Origin: Streptomyces sp. P9-A2
Lineage (GTDB): Bacteria; Actinomycetota; Actinomycetes; Streptomycetales; Streptomycetaceae
Length of the DNA stretch: 64,000 bases
NCBI RefSeq assembly: GCF_036634175.1
Contig: NZ_JAZIFX010000001.1
Coordinates: 6,448,001 to 6,512,000, forward strand
Direction: 5' to 3'
The notes below the pieces were generated by a model that saw only the letters and a list, made by a program, of their open reading frames with translations, ran no database searches and was not told the DNA's origin. Below are positions 41,977 to 51,453 of this stretch, in pieces (the first letter of the stretch is position 1; each line of letters starts with the position of its first letter). The position numbers were made by a program, and so were the translations under genes.

Positions 41977-42012
41977 GCCCGCCGCGTCCCGGCCGCTGAA
42001 TCAGCGGCGGGC
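41977..42012 (+). promoter_or_regulatory. attenuator-like hairpin after the leader peptide
   Basis: GCCCGCCGC (41977-41985) pairs with GCGGCGGGC (42004-42012), and CCGCTGAATCAGCGG forms an alternative inner hairpin that shares the right arm. It begins 15 nt after the leader stop, so a ribosome stalled at the end of the peptide could affect folding. Confidence 0.5.
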
Positions 42013-42196
42013 GCGGCTGTGTCCGGCCCGATGCCAGGCGCGTCTCCACTTCGTCGCACGCCCCGCCCGTTCCTCGGCACGGCGTGGGAGCCGGCCCCGG
42101 GCACCGCTCCCACGACTCCGCAGGCCTCCTCGGCTGCCGCCGCTCACCGGCCAGGCGGCCCAACGGGTGGCCGAACCACTCCTGAAGGGGATCTCC

Positions 42197-43111
42197 ATGC
42201 CCGAGCAGCTGCTGCTCGCCAAGGACCCGCAACCGCACTCCGGCCCGCCCGGTCCGTCCGACCCGTCCGGCCGGCCCGGCGCCGGAAAGGACCGGGGGAC
42301 CGGGTCGCCCTCCGCCGCCCGCAACCGCCGGGTGCTGCTGCGTGCCGCCCGCACGGCCGGCCCCTGGGTCGTCCCCGTGCTGGTCCTGGTGGTGTGGCAG
42401 TGGACCGCCGCGGTCGGCATCCTGCCGCCGTCCATCCTTCCCGCTCCGGAGGCGGTGTGGCGGGCGGGAGCCGATCTGGCCGCCACCGGGGAACTCCAGT
42501 TCCACATCCTCACCAGTCTCCGGCGCATCCTCCAGGGCTTCGCCCTCGGCGCGGCCACCGGCCTGATCCTCGGGTTCCTGGTCGGCATGTCCAAGGTGAC
42601 CGAGATCCTCCTCGACCGCTCCCTGCAGATGGTGCGCACCATCCCGCACCTGGCGCTGGTGCCACTGATGATCGCCTGGTTCGGGATCGGCGAGGAGCCC
42701 AAGATCCTGCTCGTGGCACTGGGCACCTTCTTCCCCATCTACCTGAACACCGTGACCGGCATCCGCGGCGTCGACCCCAAGCTGCTGCAGCTCGGCCGCT
42801 CCTACGGACTGGGGCGGTGGAGCCTGGTGCGCGACATCGCCGTCCCCGGGGCGATGCCCACCATCCTCTCCGGTATCCGGTACTCCCTCGGCGTCGCCTG
42901 GATGACCCTCGTGATCGCCGAGACCATCTCGGCCAGCGACGGCATCGGCTATCTCGCCCAGAACGCCCGCGAGTTGCTGCGCACCGACCAGATCGTCCTC
43001 GCCATCGTGCTGTACGCACTGGCCGGTCTGCTCGCCGACCTGCTGACCCGGCTCATCGAAAGGAAGGTGCTGCGGTGGCACCCGAACTACCGTCCCAGGG
43101 CGAACCAGTGA
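42197..43111 (+). CDS. ssuC: aliphatic sulfonate/taurine-type ABC transporter permease
   Basis: This 304-aa permease begins with a 45-residue hydrophilic N-terminal tail, then has six membrane helices. The BPD_transp_1 loop is GRSYGLGRWSLVRDIAVPGAMPTILSGIRYSLGVAWMTLVIAE, as in SsuC/TauC. The start ATG 42197 has GAAGGGGAT upstream. It is the first protein gene of the organosulfur operon after the leader peptide and is followed by its ATPase. Confidence 0.87.
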   Translation: MPEQLLLAKDPQPHSGPPGPSDPSGRPGAGKDRGTGSPSAARNRRVLLRAARTAGPWVVPVLVLVVWQWTAAVGILPPSILPAPEAVWRAGADLAATGELQFHILTSLRRILQGFALGAATGLILGFLVGMSKVTEILLDRSLQMVRTIPHLALVPLMIAWFGIGEEPKILLVALGTFFPIYLNTVTGIRGVDPKLLQLGRSYGLGRWSLVRDIAVPGAMPTILSGIRYSLGVAWMTLVIAETISASDGIGYLAQNARELLRTDQIVLAIVLYALAGLLADLLTRLIERKVLRWHPNYRPRANQ

Positions 43112-43851
43112 CCCCGGCGCGGACAGGTGCCCGGCTCGCCCTGGAAGGCCTGGGCCGGCAGTACGACGGCCGGTGGGTCCTGGAGAACCTCGACCTGGAG
43201 ATCGAATCCGGCTCGTTCGTCTCCTTCCTCGGCCCCAGTGGCGCGGGGAAGAGCACCCTGCTGCGGATCATCGCCGGACTCGAGAAGCCGAGCGCGGGAA
43301 CCGTCGGACTCCAGGGAGAAGGTCCGCAGCCGCCCATGGTGCGGATGATGTTCCAGGAAGACCGGATGCTGCCCTGGCGCTCGGTCGAGGACAACGTGCT
43401 GCTGGGGGTCAAGGGCCGCCGGGACGAGGCGCGCGCACTGCTGGAGGCGGTGGGCCTGGGCGACCGCGGCGGCGCCTGGCCGGCCGAGCTCTCCGGCGGG
43501 CAGCGACAGCGCGTCGCCCTGGCCCGCGCCCTGCTCCACCACCCCGAACTCCTGCTCCTGGACGAGCCCTTCGGAGCTCTGGACGCGATCACCCGGATCG
43601 CCATGCAGCAGCTCCTGGAACGCCTGTGGCTGGAGCAGCCGCGCACCGTCCTGCTGGTGACGCACGACGTGGAGGAGGCGCTCGTGCTCTCCGACCGCGT
43701 CCTGGTCCTGGCCGACGGCGCCGTCGGCCGCGACCTGCGCATCGACCTGCCCCGCGGGGAGAGGCGCGGCCACCCCCGCCTCGTCGCCTGGAAGGAAGAA
43801 CTGCTCCAGGGCCTTCTCGCACCGCACGCCGCCGCCCCGGCCGACGTCTGA
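43075..43851 (+). CDS. ssuB: aliphatic sulfonate-type ABC transporter ATP-binding protein
   Basis: This 258-aa ATPase has Walker A GPSGAGKST, the Q-loop MFQEDRMLPWRSVEDNV (the SsuB/TauB form), the signature LSGGQRQRVALARAL, Walker B LLLDEPFGALDAITR and an H-loop VTHDVEEAL. GTG 43075 has GGAAGG 7 nt upstream; GTG 43108, in a GTGA overlap with ssuC, is an equally reasonable start. Confidence 0.87.
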   Translation: MAPELPSQGEPVTPARTGARLALEGLGRQYDGRWVLENLDLEIESGSFVSFLGPSGAGKSTLLRIIAGLEKPSAGTVGLQGEGPQPPMVRMMFQEDRMLPWRSVEDNVLLGVKGRRDEARALLEAVGLGDRGGAWPAELSGGQRQRVALARALLHHPELLLLDEPFGALDAITRIAMQQLLERLWLEQPRTVLLVTHDVEEALVLSDRVLVLADGAVGRDLRIDLPRGERRGHPRLVAWKEELLQGLLAPHAAAPADV

Positions 43852-43961
43852 GCCCGCGACAGCACGCCACCGCGGCCCCGCCCCGCGCATCCGCCCACCC
43901 GAGCGACGCCTCCCCGAGCGACGCCCCACCCGAGCAACGCCCCACCGAGAAAGAACCGACC

Positions 43962-45083
43962 GTGACCGTGAACCGCCCGTCCGCCCGTTCGACCACCGGA
44001 GCCTCGCCACTCCTGTCCGGCAAGCTCTCGCGCCGCGGTGTCCTGGCCGCGGGCGGCCTCGCCGCCCTCGCCCCGGCCCTGGCCGCGTGCGGCGGTGGAT
44101 CACGGCCCGGCTCCGCCTCGCTCGCCGACGGCGTGCCGCAGAAGCTGCGCTACGCGGTCATCGGCAGTGGCAAGACCGGCATCCCGGCGGCCCTGCGCTA
44201 CAAGTTCGAGGGCGTGGACCTCGGCAAGGAACTCGGCGGCACCACCGTCTCCTGGCCGTCCGGGTTCACCGCCTCGCTGCCGGTCATGGAGGCGCTCAAG
44301 TCCGGCAGCGTCGACTTCACCTTCGCCACCGCCACCGCCGTGGCCTACGCGATCGGCGGCGGCGTGCCCATCGTGCCGCTCGCCGCCTACCCGCTGCCCT
44401 CCAACGAGGTCGAGATCCTGGTCCCCCAGAACTCGCCCATCCAGGGTGCCGCCGACCTCAAGGGCAAGCGGGTCGCCGACCAGCAGGGCACCACCGGCAC
44501 CTACAGCCTCATCAAGTACCTGGAGACCGCCGGCCTGCGGCTGGACGACGTCGAGTACGTCAACCTGCCCGCCGCCGACGCCGAGTCGGCGTTCGCCAAC
44601 GGCAAGGTGGACGCCTGGATCAGCTGGACCCCGGCCATCAGCCTGGGCCGCGCCCGGCACAAGGCACGCTCGCTGCCGAAGGTCAGGACCTACGACCACA
44701 CCTTCTACGTGGCGAGCGAGTCGTTCGTCGAGGAGTTCCCGGAGGCCGCCGCGAAGGTCGTCCGCGTCATCCGGGACACCCAGCGCCGCATCAACGCCCG
44801 CCCCGAGGCCGCCGTCGACTTCTTCGACAAGATCGGTGGATTCGGCTCGGAGGACCTCGAACGCAAGGTCTTCCTCGAGGTGACCAAGGACAAGCGGCAG
44901 TCGGAGTCCCTCGCCGACACGCTCGGACCGGTGGACAGCAAGGCGAGCGAGAACACCCAGGACCTGGCCGACAACTTCCACGACCTGGGCGTCTACCCGT
45001 CGAAGATCGACGTGACCGGATTCCTGGAGGACTCGCGGTTCGACGCGATCAAGAAGACGGTGGCCGCCGAACTGGCCAAGTGA
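43962..45083 (+). CDS. ssuA: aliphatic sulfonate-type substrate-binding lipoprotein
   Basis: This 373-aa receptor has a twin-Arg signal (KLSRRGVLAAGGLAALAPAL) ending in the lipobox ALAAC (Cys43). It is therefore probably a Tat-exported lipoprotein. The body is SsuA/TauA-like: LRYAVIGSGKTGIPAALRY, VMEALKSGSVDFTFATATAVA, LKGKRVADQQGTTGTYSLIKYL and NGKVDAWISWTP. It starts at GTG 43962. It delivers sulfonates or similar organosulfur compounds to the SsuCB transporter. Confidence 0.87.
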   Translation: MTVNRPSARSTTGASPLLSGKLSRRGVLAAGGLAALAPALAACGGGSRPGSASLADGVPQKLRYAVIGSGKTGIPAALRYKFEGVDLGKELGGTTVSWPSGFTASLPVMEALKSGSVDFTFATATAVAYAIGGGVPIVPLAAYPLPSNEVEILVPQNSPIQGAADLKGKRVADQQGTTGTYSLIKYLETAGLRLDDVEYVNLPAADAESAFANGKVDAWISWTPAISLGRARHKARSLPKVRTYDHTFYVASESFVEEFPEAAAKVVRVIRDTQRRINARPEAAVDFFDKIGGFGSEDLERKVFLEVTKDKRQSESLADTLGPVDSKASENTQDLADNFHDLGVYPSKIDVTGFLEDSRFDAIKKTVAAELAK

Positions 45084-45139
45084 CGGACCCGGCGTACCGC
45101 ACGACACAGCGCACCACAGCAGGGAAGAGAGAACACGCA

Positions 45140-46513
45140 GTGAGCACCCCCCAGAACAAGATGCACCTCGCCGCCTTCGTGACCGCGGGCCCCGGCCGGC
45201 CCGGCGGCTGGCGCCACCCCGGATCCGAGCCCGGCTGGCTGTCGGCCTCCTACTACCAGCACATCGGCCGCGTGCTCGAACAGGGCAAGTTCGACCTGAT
45301 GTTCCTCCCGGACATCCTGTCCGTGCCGGACCGCCTCGGCGGCAGCATGGACAGCCAGCTGCGCTACGGTGCCCTCGGCTCCCTGCGGCTGGACCCGACG
45401 CCCGTGCTGTCGGCGGTCGCCGCCGCCACCACCCACCTCGGCCTCGCCGCCACGGTCTCCACCAGCTACTTCGACCCCTTCCCGGTGGCGCGCTCCCTCT
45501 CCACGCTGGACCACCTCAGCGACGGCCGCGCCGCCTGGAACGTGGTGACCTCCTTCCAGGACTCCGAGGCCCGCAACTTCGGCGAGGACCGGCACATCGA
45601 CCGCGACCAGCGCTACGCGCGGGCCGACGAGTTCCTCGAGGTGGCCTGCAAGCTCTGGGACAGCTGGGAGGACGACGCCCTCGTCTTCGACGCCGAGACC
45701 CCGCTGTTCGCCGACCCCGACCGGGTCCACAGCATCGACCACAAGGGCGACTGGTTCAACGTCCGCGGCCCGCTGAACACCCCGCGCTCGCCCCAGGGCT
45801 ACCCGGTGATCATCCAGGCCGGCGCCTCCCCGAAGGGCCGCGACTTCGCCGCGCGCTGGTCCGACGTCATCTTCTGCAGCCACGCCTCGCTGGAGTCGGC
45901 CAAGGACTTCTACCAGGACATCAAGGCCCGCGCCGTGGCCCACGGCCGCCGCGCCGAGGACATCAAGATCCTCCCCATGGCGACCCCCATCATCGGCCCC
46001 ACCACCGAGGCGGCCCGGGAGACCGAGGCGCGCCTGTTCGAACTGGTCCCGCCGCTGGCCGGCCTGTCCACCCTCGCCTACCACCTGGACATCGACCTCT
46101 CGGAGCTGCCGCTCGACGAGCCGCTGCCCGACGTCGACGTCCCCGGCGTCCAGGGTCACTACCAGGAAGTCGTGGAGATGACCCGGCGCGAGGGCCTGAC
46201 CCTGCGCGAGCTGGGCAAGAAGTACGGCGGCCGCACCGAGGGATCGTTCGTCGGCACCGCCGCCGAGGTCACCGACGGCATGGCGCAGTGGTTCACCGAG
46301 GGCGCCTGCGACGGCTTCACCATCGGGTCCGTCCACACCCCGGGCGCCTTCGAGGACTTCGTCCGCCAGGTCGTGCCCGAGCTCCAGAACCGCGGCCTGT
46401 TCCGCACGGAGTACGAGGGCAGCACCCTGCGCGACCACCTCGCCCTGGAGCGCCCCGAGACCGGGCAGTGGCACGACCGCCGCCACGGCAACGCCGACGG
46501 CGACAACGGCTGA
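45140..46513 (+). CDS. FMN-dependent monooxygenase of the NtaA/SnaA/DszA (SoxA) family
   Basis: This 457-aa luciferase-fold enzyme starts MHLAAFVTAGPGRPGGWRHP. It contains GKFDLMFLPDIL, STLDHLSDGRAAWNVVTSFQDSEARNFG, the FMN-binding QAGASPKGRDFAARWSDVIF and the C-terminal DFVRQVVPELQNRGLFRTEYEG. Family members are two-component monooxygenases that need reduced FMN and attack C-S or C-N bonds. The FMN reductase three genes downstream and the sulfonate transporter upstream point to desulfonation or thioether cleavage. Starts at GTG with GGAAGAGAG upstream. Confidence 0.87.
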   Translation: MSTPQNKMHLAAFVTAGPGRPGGWRHPGSEPGWLSASYYQHIGRVLEQGKFDLMFLPDILSVPDRLGGSMDSQLRYGALGSLRLDPTPVLSAVAAATTHLGLAATVSTSYFDPFPVARSLSTLDHLSDGRAAWNVVTSFQDSEARNFGEDRHIDRDQRYARADEFLEVACKLWDSWEDDALVFDAETPLFADPDRVHSIDHKGDWFNVRGPLNTPRSPQGYPVIIQAGASPKGRDFAARWSDVIFCSHASLESAKDFYQDIKARAVAHGRRAEDIKILPMATPIIGPTTEAARETEARLFELVPPLAGLSTLAYHLDIDLSELPLDEPLPDVDVPGVQGHYQEVVEMTRREGLTLRELGKKYGGRTEGSFVGTAAEVTDGMAQWFTEGACDGFTIGSVHTPGAFEDFVRQVVPELQNRGLFRTEYEGSTLRDHLALERPETGQWHDRRHGNADGDNG

Positions 46514-46565
46514 CCCCGCCCTTCGTACACCGGAACCCGCACAGCGACGCCAAGGACCTCACGGC

Positions 46566-47000
46566 ATGACAGCAGCAGGCGACATCACGAGCATCACCGG
46601 CCGCACCACCGACACCCCGGGGCGCCTGCTGGTGACCGCCCGGACGAACCACTTCGTCTCCGACGCCCGCACCGGCCCGGGAGAGGCCGTCCAGGCAGGA
46701 GAGCTGCTGCTGTCCTCCCTGGCCTCCTGCTCCCTGAGCAACATCCAGCTCCATGCCGAGGAACGCGGCTCGGGCCTGACCGGGGGCCGGGCCGAGGTCA
46801 GCTACCAGCGGGACCCGCAGGACCCCACCCGCTACACGTACCTGCGGATCGAGCTACTGCTCGAGGGAGTCGACCAGGACGAGGCCGATGTCCTGGTCGG
46901 GCTCTTCACCGACAGTTGCCCGATCTACAACACCCTGCGCCGGGGCGGCCACGTCGACGTGGCCGCCCGGGTGCGGGAACCGCTCGCCGACGCCGCCTGA
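46566..47000 (+). CDS. OsmC-family protein
   Basis: This 144-aa protein has the OsmC fold: TNHFVSDARTGPGEAVQAGELLLSSLASCSLSNIQLHAEERG, with the first peroxidatic-type Cys in LASCSL and the second in FTDSCPIYNTL. OsmC proteins reduce organic hydroperoxides or act on small sulfur compounds. In this operon it may protect against peroxide leaked from the flavin system; that is inference. Confidence 0.85.
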   Translation: MTAAGDITSITGRTTDTPGRLLVTARTNHFVSDARTGPGEAVQAGELLLSSLASCSLSNIQLHAEERGSGLTGGRAEVSYQRDPQDPTRYTYLRIELLLEGVDQDEADVLVGLFTDSCPIYNTLRRGGHVDVAARVREPLADAA

Positions 47001-47180
47001 GAACCGGACGCCCTCCCCGAAGCCGGGCCACGCCGAAACCCCGCCCGAGGCATGGCCCCGGGCACTCATCGGCATGTCCGCGAACGAGGTGACGGGCCGG
47101 GCCGCCCACCCGGCCCGGCCCGCCCCACCACATCCCCCGCCCCACCACATCCCCCTACGTACACACCCGAGGTGATCACC

Positions 47181-47732
47181 GTGGCCACCGTCCTGTCCGT
47201 CTCCGGCAGCCCCTCCGCCACATCCCGCACCGCCCGCCTGGTCCGCCACCTGGACGCGCGGCTGACCGCCAGAGGCCACGAAGTGATCCCGCTGGACGTA
47301 CGCACCCTGCCCGCCGAGGCGCTGCTCGGTGCCGACTTCGGCCATCCCGCGATCCGCGAGGCCACCGCCCTGTTCGAACGTGCCGACGGTGTGGTGATCG
47401 GCACCCCCGTCTACAAGGCGGCCTACTCCGGCCTGCTCAAGTCCCTTCTCGACCTGCTCCCGCAGTACGCCCTGACCGGCCGGACCGTACTGCCCCTGGC
47501 CACCGGCGGCTCCACCGCCCACGTCCTGGCCGTCGACTACGCACTGCGCCCGGTCCTCGCCTCGATGGGCGCCGAGCACATCACCCCCGGCTGGTTCGTC
47601 CTCGACAAGCACCTGGCCACCGCCCCGGACGGCACCCTGGACATCGAACCGGAGACCGCCCGCCACCTCGAACGCGTCGTCGACGGCTTCGCCTCCGCCC
47701 TGGAACGCAGCGTCCTCCAGCCCGCCGCCTGA
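47181..47732 (+). CDS. ssuE: NAD(P)H-dependent FMN reductase (SsuE-like)
   Basis: This 183-aa flavodoxin-like reductase has the phosphate-binding loop SVSGSPSATSRTARL and GTPVYKAAYSGLLKSLLDLLP, both typical of SsuE/MsuE. It would provide FMNH2 for the monooxygenase. The start is GTG 47181, with GAGGTGA 5 nt upstream; GTG 47172 is also in frame. It is last in the operon, 180 bp after the OsmC gene. Confidence 0.87.
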   Translation: MATVLSVSGSPSATSRTARLVRHLDARLTARGHEVIPLDVRTLPAEALLGADFGHPAIREATALFERADGVVIGTPVYKAAYSGLLKSLLDLLPQYALTGRTVLPLATGGSTAHVLAVDYALRPVLASMGAEHITPGWFVLDKHLATAPDGTLDIEPETARHLERVVDGFASALERSVLQPAA

Positions 47733-47842
47733 ACAGGGGCAGGTGCGTCGCACTGGACCAGAGGAACCGAGTACACGCGAGGCACTGAAGTCACGTTGCC
47801 GTTGTCAACAGGTCTTTACCTGGGGGTCGTTTTTAGTCCGTG

Positions 47843-47848
47843 TACGCT
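47843..47848 (+). promoter_or_regulatory. -10 element of a leaderless promoter
   Basis: TACGCT ends 6 bp before the methylase ATG at 47855 and there is no usable ribosome binding site. This is the spacing of actinobacterial leaderless genes, where transcription starts at the ATG. Confidence 0.55.
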
Positions 47849-47854
47849 AGAGGC

Positions 47855-49510
47855 ATGACGGACAATGCCGCCCCACCGGTAGGCCCTCTTGTCACCGGTT
47901 CCGAGATTGCCCGGTTGGCCGGAGTCACTCGGGCCGCTGTCTCCAACTGGCGGCGGCGCTACGACGACTTCCCCGCTGCGGCGGGAGGTGCCGCGAACAG
48001 TCCGCTCTACGCGCTCGCCGAGGTCCAGGAATGGCTGGACAAGCAGCGCAAGGGCCAAGAGGTGTCACCCGAGGTCGAGTTGTGGCAGGCCATGCGAGCC
48101 GCGTACGGGGAACAGATGGTCGCGGGTCTGGCCGAGGTGGCCTCGGCACTGGCCGGAGAAAGTGGGCAGGGCCTGCCGGAGGACGTCGCCACCCGTGTGC
48201 GAGAACTCGCCCGGACCGAAGCGCCCGTCGACCTTGTGAAAGCACTGACGGAACGTTTCACGGACTCCGCTCGGCGTGCGGGATCGGACCAGGTGACGTC
48301 CGAGCGCGTGGTGCGCGCCATGTGTCACCTCGCTCCCGAACTGCGGTCCGACGCCACGGTGTTCGATCCCGCCTGCGGCATCGGGGTGCTGCTCCTGTCC
48401 GTCGCCTCCGAAGCGGGAGCGCGCTGCTGCGGCCAGGAGACGGATGCCGACAGTGCCCGCTTCGCGCAGCTCCGCGCCGACCTCCTGGGCCGATCGGGCG
48501 TGCGCATCGCGGCAGGTGACTCCCTGCGCGCGGACGAATGGCCGGATCTCAAGGCGGACCTGGTCGTCTGCGACCCGCCGACCGGCGTGACCGAGTGGGG
48601 GCGGGAGGAACTGCTGCTCGACTCCCGCTGGGAACTCGGTACCCCGTCCAAGGCCGAAGGGGAGCTGGCGTGGCTCCAGCACGCCTACGCGCACACCGGG
48701 CCCGGCGGCCAGGTCCTCATGGCCATGCCTGCCTCGGTCGCCTACCGCAGGGCGGGCCGCCGCATCCGGGCAGAGCTCGTACGCCGGGGGATCGTGCGCC
48801 AAGTGGTCGCCCTGCCGCCGGGCACGGCGACCTCTCACGCCCTGCCCGTTCATCTGTGGTGTCTGAGGCGCCCCGAGAACACGGGAGCCGCGGACACGAA
48901 CCAGACCGTGCGCATGGTCGACCTGACCGGCAACAGCCCCGACGGGAGCCTGGAACCACGCCCCGACCAGGTCGCCGACGTGCCGCTGATCGAACTCCTC
49001 GACGAGACCGTCGACCTGACCCCCGGCAACCATCTCCGGTCCCGGCACCGCGACTATCCCGGTGAGTACGCCGCCCTGCGCGAGGAACTGGAGGACCAGG
49101 TCCGTCGGCTCGCCACCCTTCTGCCCGCACTCGCGCCGGGTGGCGAACCGGGCTCACTGGACGGTGCCACCACCAGCGTCGCGGATCTCGCCCGCGCCGG
49201 ACTCGTCGCGTACGACGGTCCGGAGCCGGTCTCGGCCAGCGAGCAGCTCGACACGGACTATCTGCGGGGATTCCTGCGCAGCTCCGTCAACGCCCGCCGG
49301 TCCACCAGTGCCAGCGGTACCTACCGACTCGACGGCAGGGGTTCACGCATTCCCCGCATGGGCATCGACGAGCAGCGTCGGTACGGCACCGCCTTCCGGT
49401 CCCTGTCCGCGTTCGAGGAAGGCATGCGCAAGGTCGACGAGCTGAGCCGGCAGCTCGCCGACGTCGCCCGTGACGGCCTCGCCGCGGGCGCTCTGGTGCC
49501 GGAGGAGTGA
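47855..49510 (+). CDS. HTH-containing N6-adenine DNA methylase-like protein
   Basis: This 551-aa protein opens with a MerR/AlpA-type helix-turn-helix (GSEIARLAGVTRAAVSNWRRRYDDFP). An HsdM-like methylase domain follows, with the SAM motif I FDPACGIGVLLLSVASEAGA and a catalytic region VVCDPPTGVTEWG. The normal (D/N/S)PP(Y/F/W) motif has Thr in the aromatic position. The C-terminus (YAALREELEDQVRRLATLLP) is coiled-coil-like, as in HsdM. No HsdS or HsdR is adjacent. It may be an orphan methylase or a methylase-derived DNA-binding regulator. Confidence 0.8.
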   Translation: MTDNAAPPVGPLVTGSEIARLAGVTRAAVSNWRRRYDDFPAAAGGAANSPLYALAEVQEWLDKQRKGQEVSPEVELWQAMRAAYGEQMVAGLAEVASALAGESGQGLPEDVATRVRELARTEAPVDLVKALTERFTDSARRAGSDQVTSERVVRAMCHLAPELRSDATVFDPACGIGVLLLSVASEAGARCCGQETDADSARFAQLRADLLGRSGVRIAAGDSLRADEWPDLKADLVVCDPPTGVTEWGREELLLDSRWELGTPSKAEGELAWLQHAYAHTGPGGQVLMAMPASVAYRRAGRRIRAELVRRGIVRQVVALPPGTATSHALPVHLWCLRRPENTGAADTNQTVRMVDLTGNSPDGSLEPRPDQVADVPLIELLDETVDLTPGNHLRSRHRDYPGEYAALREELEDQVRRLATLLPALAPGGEPGSLDGATTSVADLARAGLVAYDGPEPVSASEQLDTDYLRGFLRSSVNARRSTSASGTYRLDGRGSRIPRMGIDEQRRYGTAFRSLSAFEEGMRKVDELSRQLADVARDGLAAGALVPEE

Positions 49511-49606
49511 CGAGGCCGGGGCGGGCCACCCCTGACGGGTGCCCCGCCCCGAACCGCACCTGTCCGCACCCGTCCGCGTCGGCACGCGCGTCGGCACGCG
49601 CGTCGG
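49511..49606. other. repeat-rich spacer
   Basis: Short GTCGGCACGCGC direct repeats (near 49579-49605) lie between the methylase stop and the helicase relic. No gene. Confidence 0.4.
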
Positions 49607-49779
49607 CCGGCCGGCACGGGCGTTCTGGACGGACTCCAGGCGCAGTCTCTTGTCCGCGTTGAGTTCGGCGACGCTCATGGCCTGGAATTTCGCCATGCCT
49701 TGCGCACTCCGGCTCGGCCCGGCTTCTCCAGGGTGTCGTAGCCGTCCCAGAAGCTCTGGGCGAAGGCGAGCCGGGGCAT
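49607..49779 (-). pseudogene. N-terminal relic of a UvrD-like helicase gene
   Basis: From ATG 49779 the minus strand reads MPRLAFAQSFWDGYDTLEKP GRAGVRK. In a neighbouring frame it continues MAKFQAMSVAELNADKRLRLESVQNARAG. Together these resemble the RelE-like N-terminal segment of a Streptomyces UvrD-helicase family (from memory). A frameshift and loss of everything after about 55 codons leave only a relic. Confidence 0.45.
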
Positions 49780-49951
49780 GAGGGCACTTCCTTTCCGCCT
49801 GACGGCGTTTCATGATCGAGAATGTGGGGTGGCAGCGGCCAGCCGTCCGGAGCTGACGGCAGATGTTCACCCCTTCGGGAGGCGCCACAGCACACTGGGA
49901 ATTCGAACACTGAGCGGAACCTGTCAAAGCGATCAAGGCAGGTAGATCGTT

Positions 49952-51010
49952 CTAACGTTGTGCCGGGATCAGTGGGCCGTCTGGTGTCGGCTTGTTGATC
50001 CAGGCCGCTTGGGGGAGTTTCGGCGGCTCCGGTAGCTTGCGGACGAAGCGTTCGGGGTGCTTCGCGTAGACCGCCCGGAGGACGTCGGCACGCATCTCGC
50101 GGAGCTGCCCGGCGAGACCGAAGTGCACGTCGTAGGGCGTGTGCAGGCCGATCCCGGAGTGCCGATGCTCCTCGTTGTACCAGGTGAAGAACTGGGTGCA
50201 CCACGCCCGGGCGTCCTCGAGGGATCCGAAACGCTCGGGAAAGTCGTGCCGGTATTTCAGGGTCTTGTACTGGCTCTCGCTGTACGGGTTGTCGTTCGAC
50301 GTCTTCGGCCGCGAATGCGACTTGGTGACGCCGAGACCGGCCATCATCTGGGCGACGTTCTGCGCGACCATCGGGGACCCGCGGTCCGAGTGGATCGTCA
50401 ACTGCCCTGGCCCGATGCCGTACTTGGCGATCGCCTCGGACAGGAACCGCTCAGCGAGATCCTTGTTCTCCCGGTCGGCGATCATCCAGCCGACCGTGTA
50501 TCGGCTGAAGATATCGATGATCGTGTAGAGGCAGTAGTAGACGCCCTTGACCGGCCCCTTCAGCTTCGTGATGTCCCAGCTCCAGACCCGGTTCGGGCCC
50601 TCGGCGACCAGCTCGGGCACCGTCCTTGGTGGGTGGACGGCCTGACGGCGGCGTTCACGGACCTCGCCACGGCGTCGCAGGAGCCGGTACATCGTCGACT
50701 CCGAGCACAGGTAGACACCCCGGTCCAGGAGGACCGCGTAGATCTCGGCGGGCGCCATGTCGGCGAACTCCGGGGAATGGAGCACATCGAGGACCCGTAT
50801 CTCCTCTTCGGGCGCGAGAGCGCGGGGGTGCCGGCGCCGTTTTTGCCGCGGCCTGGCCGGGGCGGGGCTCTGGCGGTGGTGGCGGTAGTAGGTGGCCCGG
50901 CTCACGCCGAGCGCGGCACATGCCTGGACGCGCCCGACCAGCCCGGTGAGCTCTTCGAGGGCGTGGTCGCGGGCGGTGTCGAACACGGCCGCGGGGTCGG
51001 CCTCGATCAC
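49952..51010 (-). CDS. IS3-family transposase OrfB
   Basis: This 352-aa protein has an HTH_21-type segment ([20 protein letters not shown]) and the rve integrase core. The core contains [20 protein letters not shown] with the first Asp, [10 protein letters not shown] with the second, and the C-terminal Glu region ([21 protein letters not shown]). GTG 51010 overlaps the orfA stop in a GTGA, so coupling rather than frameshift fusion may join them. It appears intact. Confidence 0.88.
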   Translation of the reverse strand: MIEADPAAVFDTARDHALEELTGLVGRVQACAALGVSRATYYRHHRQSPAPARPRQKRRRHPRALAPEEEIRVLDVLHSPEFADMAPAEIYAVLLDRGVYLCSESTMYRLLRRRGEVRERRRQAVHPPRTVPELVAEGPNRVWSWDITKLKGPVKGVYYCLYTIIDIFSRYTVGWMIADRENKDLAERFLSEAIAKYGIGPGQLTIHSDRGSPMVAQNVAQMMAGLGVTKSHSRPKTSNDNPYSESQYKTLKYRHDFPERFGSLEDARAWCTQFFTWYNEEHRHSGIGLHTPYDVHFGLAGQLREMRADVLRAVYAKHPERFVRKLPEPPKLPQAAWINKPTPDGPLIPAQR

Positions 51011-51453
51011 TTGGTGTTCTCGCCGTTCTGGTTCGCGGCGCTGTCCGTGGCGAACTGGTCGAGCAGCGCGGAGAGTTTTCCCTGAACCTCGATCACGGTA
51101 CGGGCCTTCGCGAGATCGGCTTCCAGGCGGGCCTTCTCCGCCTTCAGCTTCGCGATCTCCCTGTCCCTCGGGTCCATCTTCGGCCGTCCGGCCGGCGCGG
51201 CGAGCGCCTGCTGGGCGCCCTTGTCCCGCTGCTGCCGCCACGTCGTGATCAGCGACGAGTACAGACCCTCCCGCCGCAGCAGAGCACCCTTGCCCTTCTT
51301 GTCCAAGGTCTCGTACTCGGTGAGGATCCTCGCCTTGTACTCCGCGGTATACCGGCGCGGGCCGGTCGACCGGGCTTCCACCTGCGGATCAGGGGTCCCG
51401 TGGTCGTTCGTGCTGGCCACCCGGGCACTACTCCTTCTCCGCCCTCGACTCAA
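51007..51453 (-). CDS. IS3-family transposase OrfA
   Basis: This 148-aa protein has the HTH of the family ([48 protein letters not shown]) and a C-terminal leucine-zipper-like coiled coil ([36 protein letters not shown]). It overlaps orfB by 4 bp. The element looks competent. Confidence 0.87.
   Translation of the reverse strand: MSRGRRRSSARVASTNDHGTPDPQVEARSTGPRRYTAEYKARILTEYETLDKKGKGALLRREGLYSSLITTWRQQRDKGAQQALAAPAGRPKMDPRDREIAKLKAEKARLEADLAKARTVIEVQGKLSALLDQFATDSAANQNGENTK

Noticed and set aside
40932..42113. A 393-aa version of the GntR regulator
   Set aside because: The upstream part covers the operator and leader peptide region; TTG 41585 has a good ribosome binding site and matches the GntR fold start.
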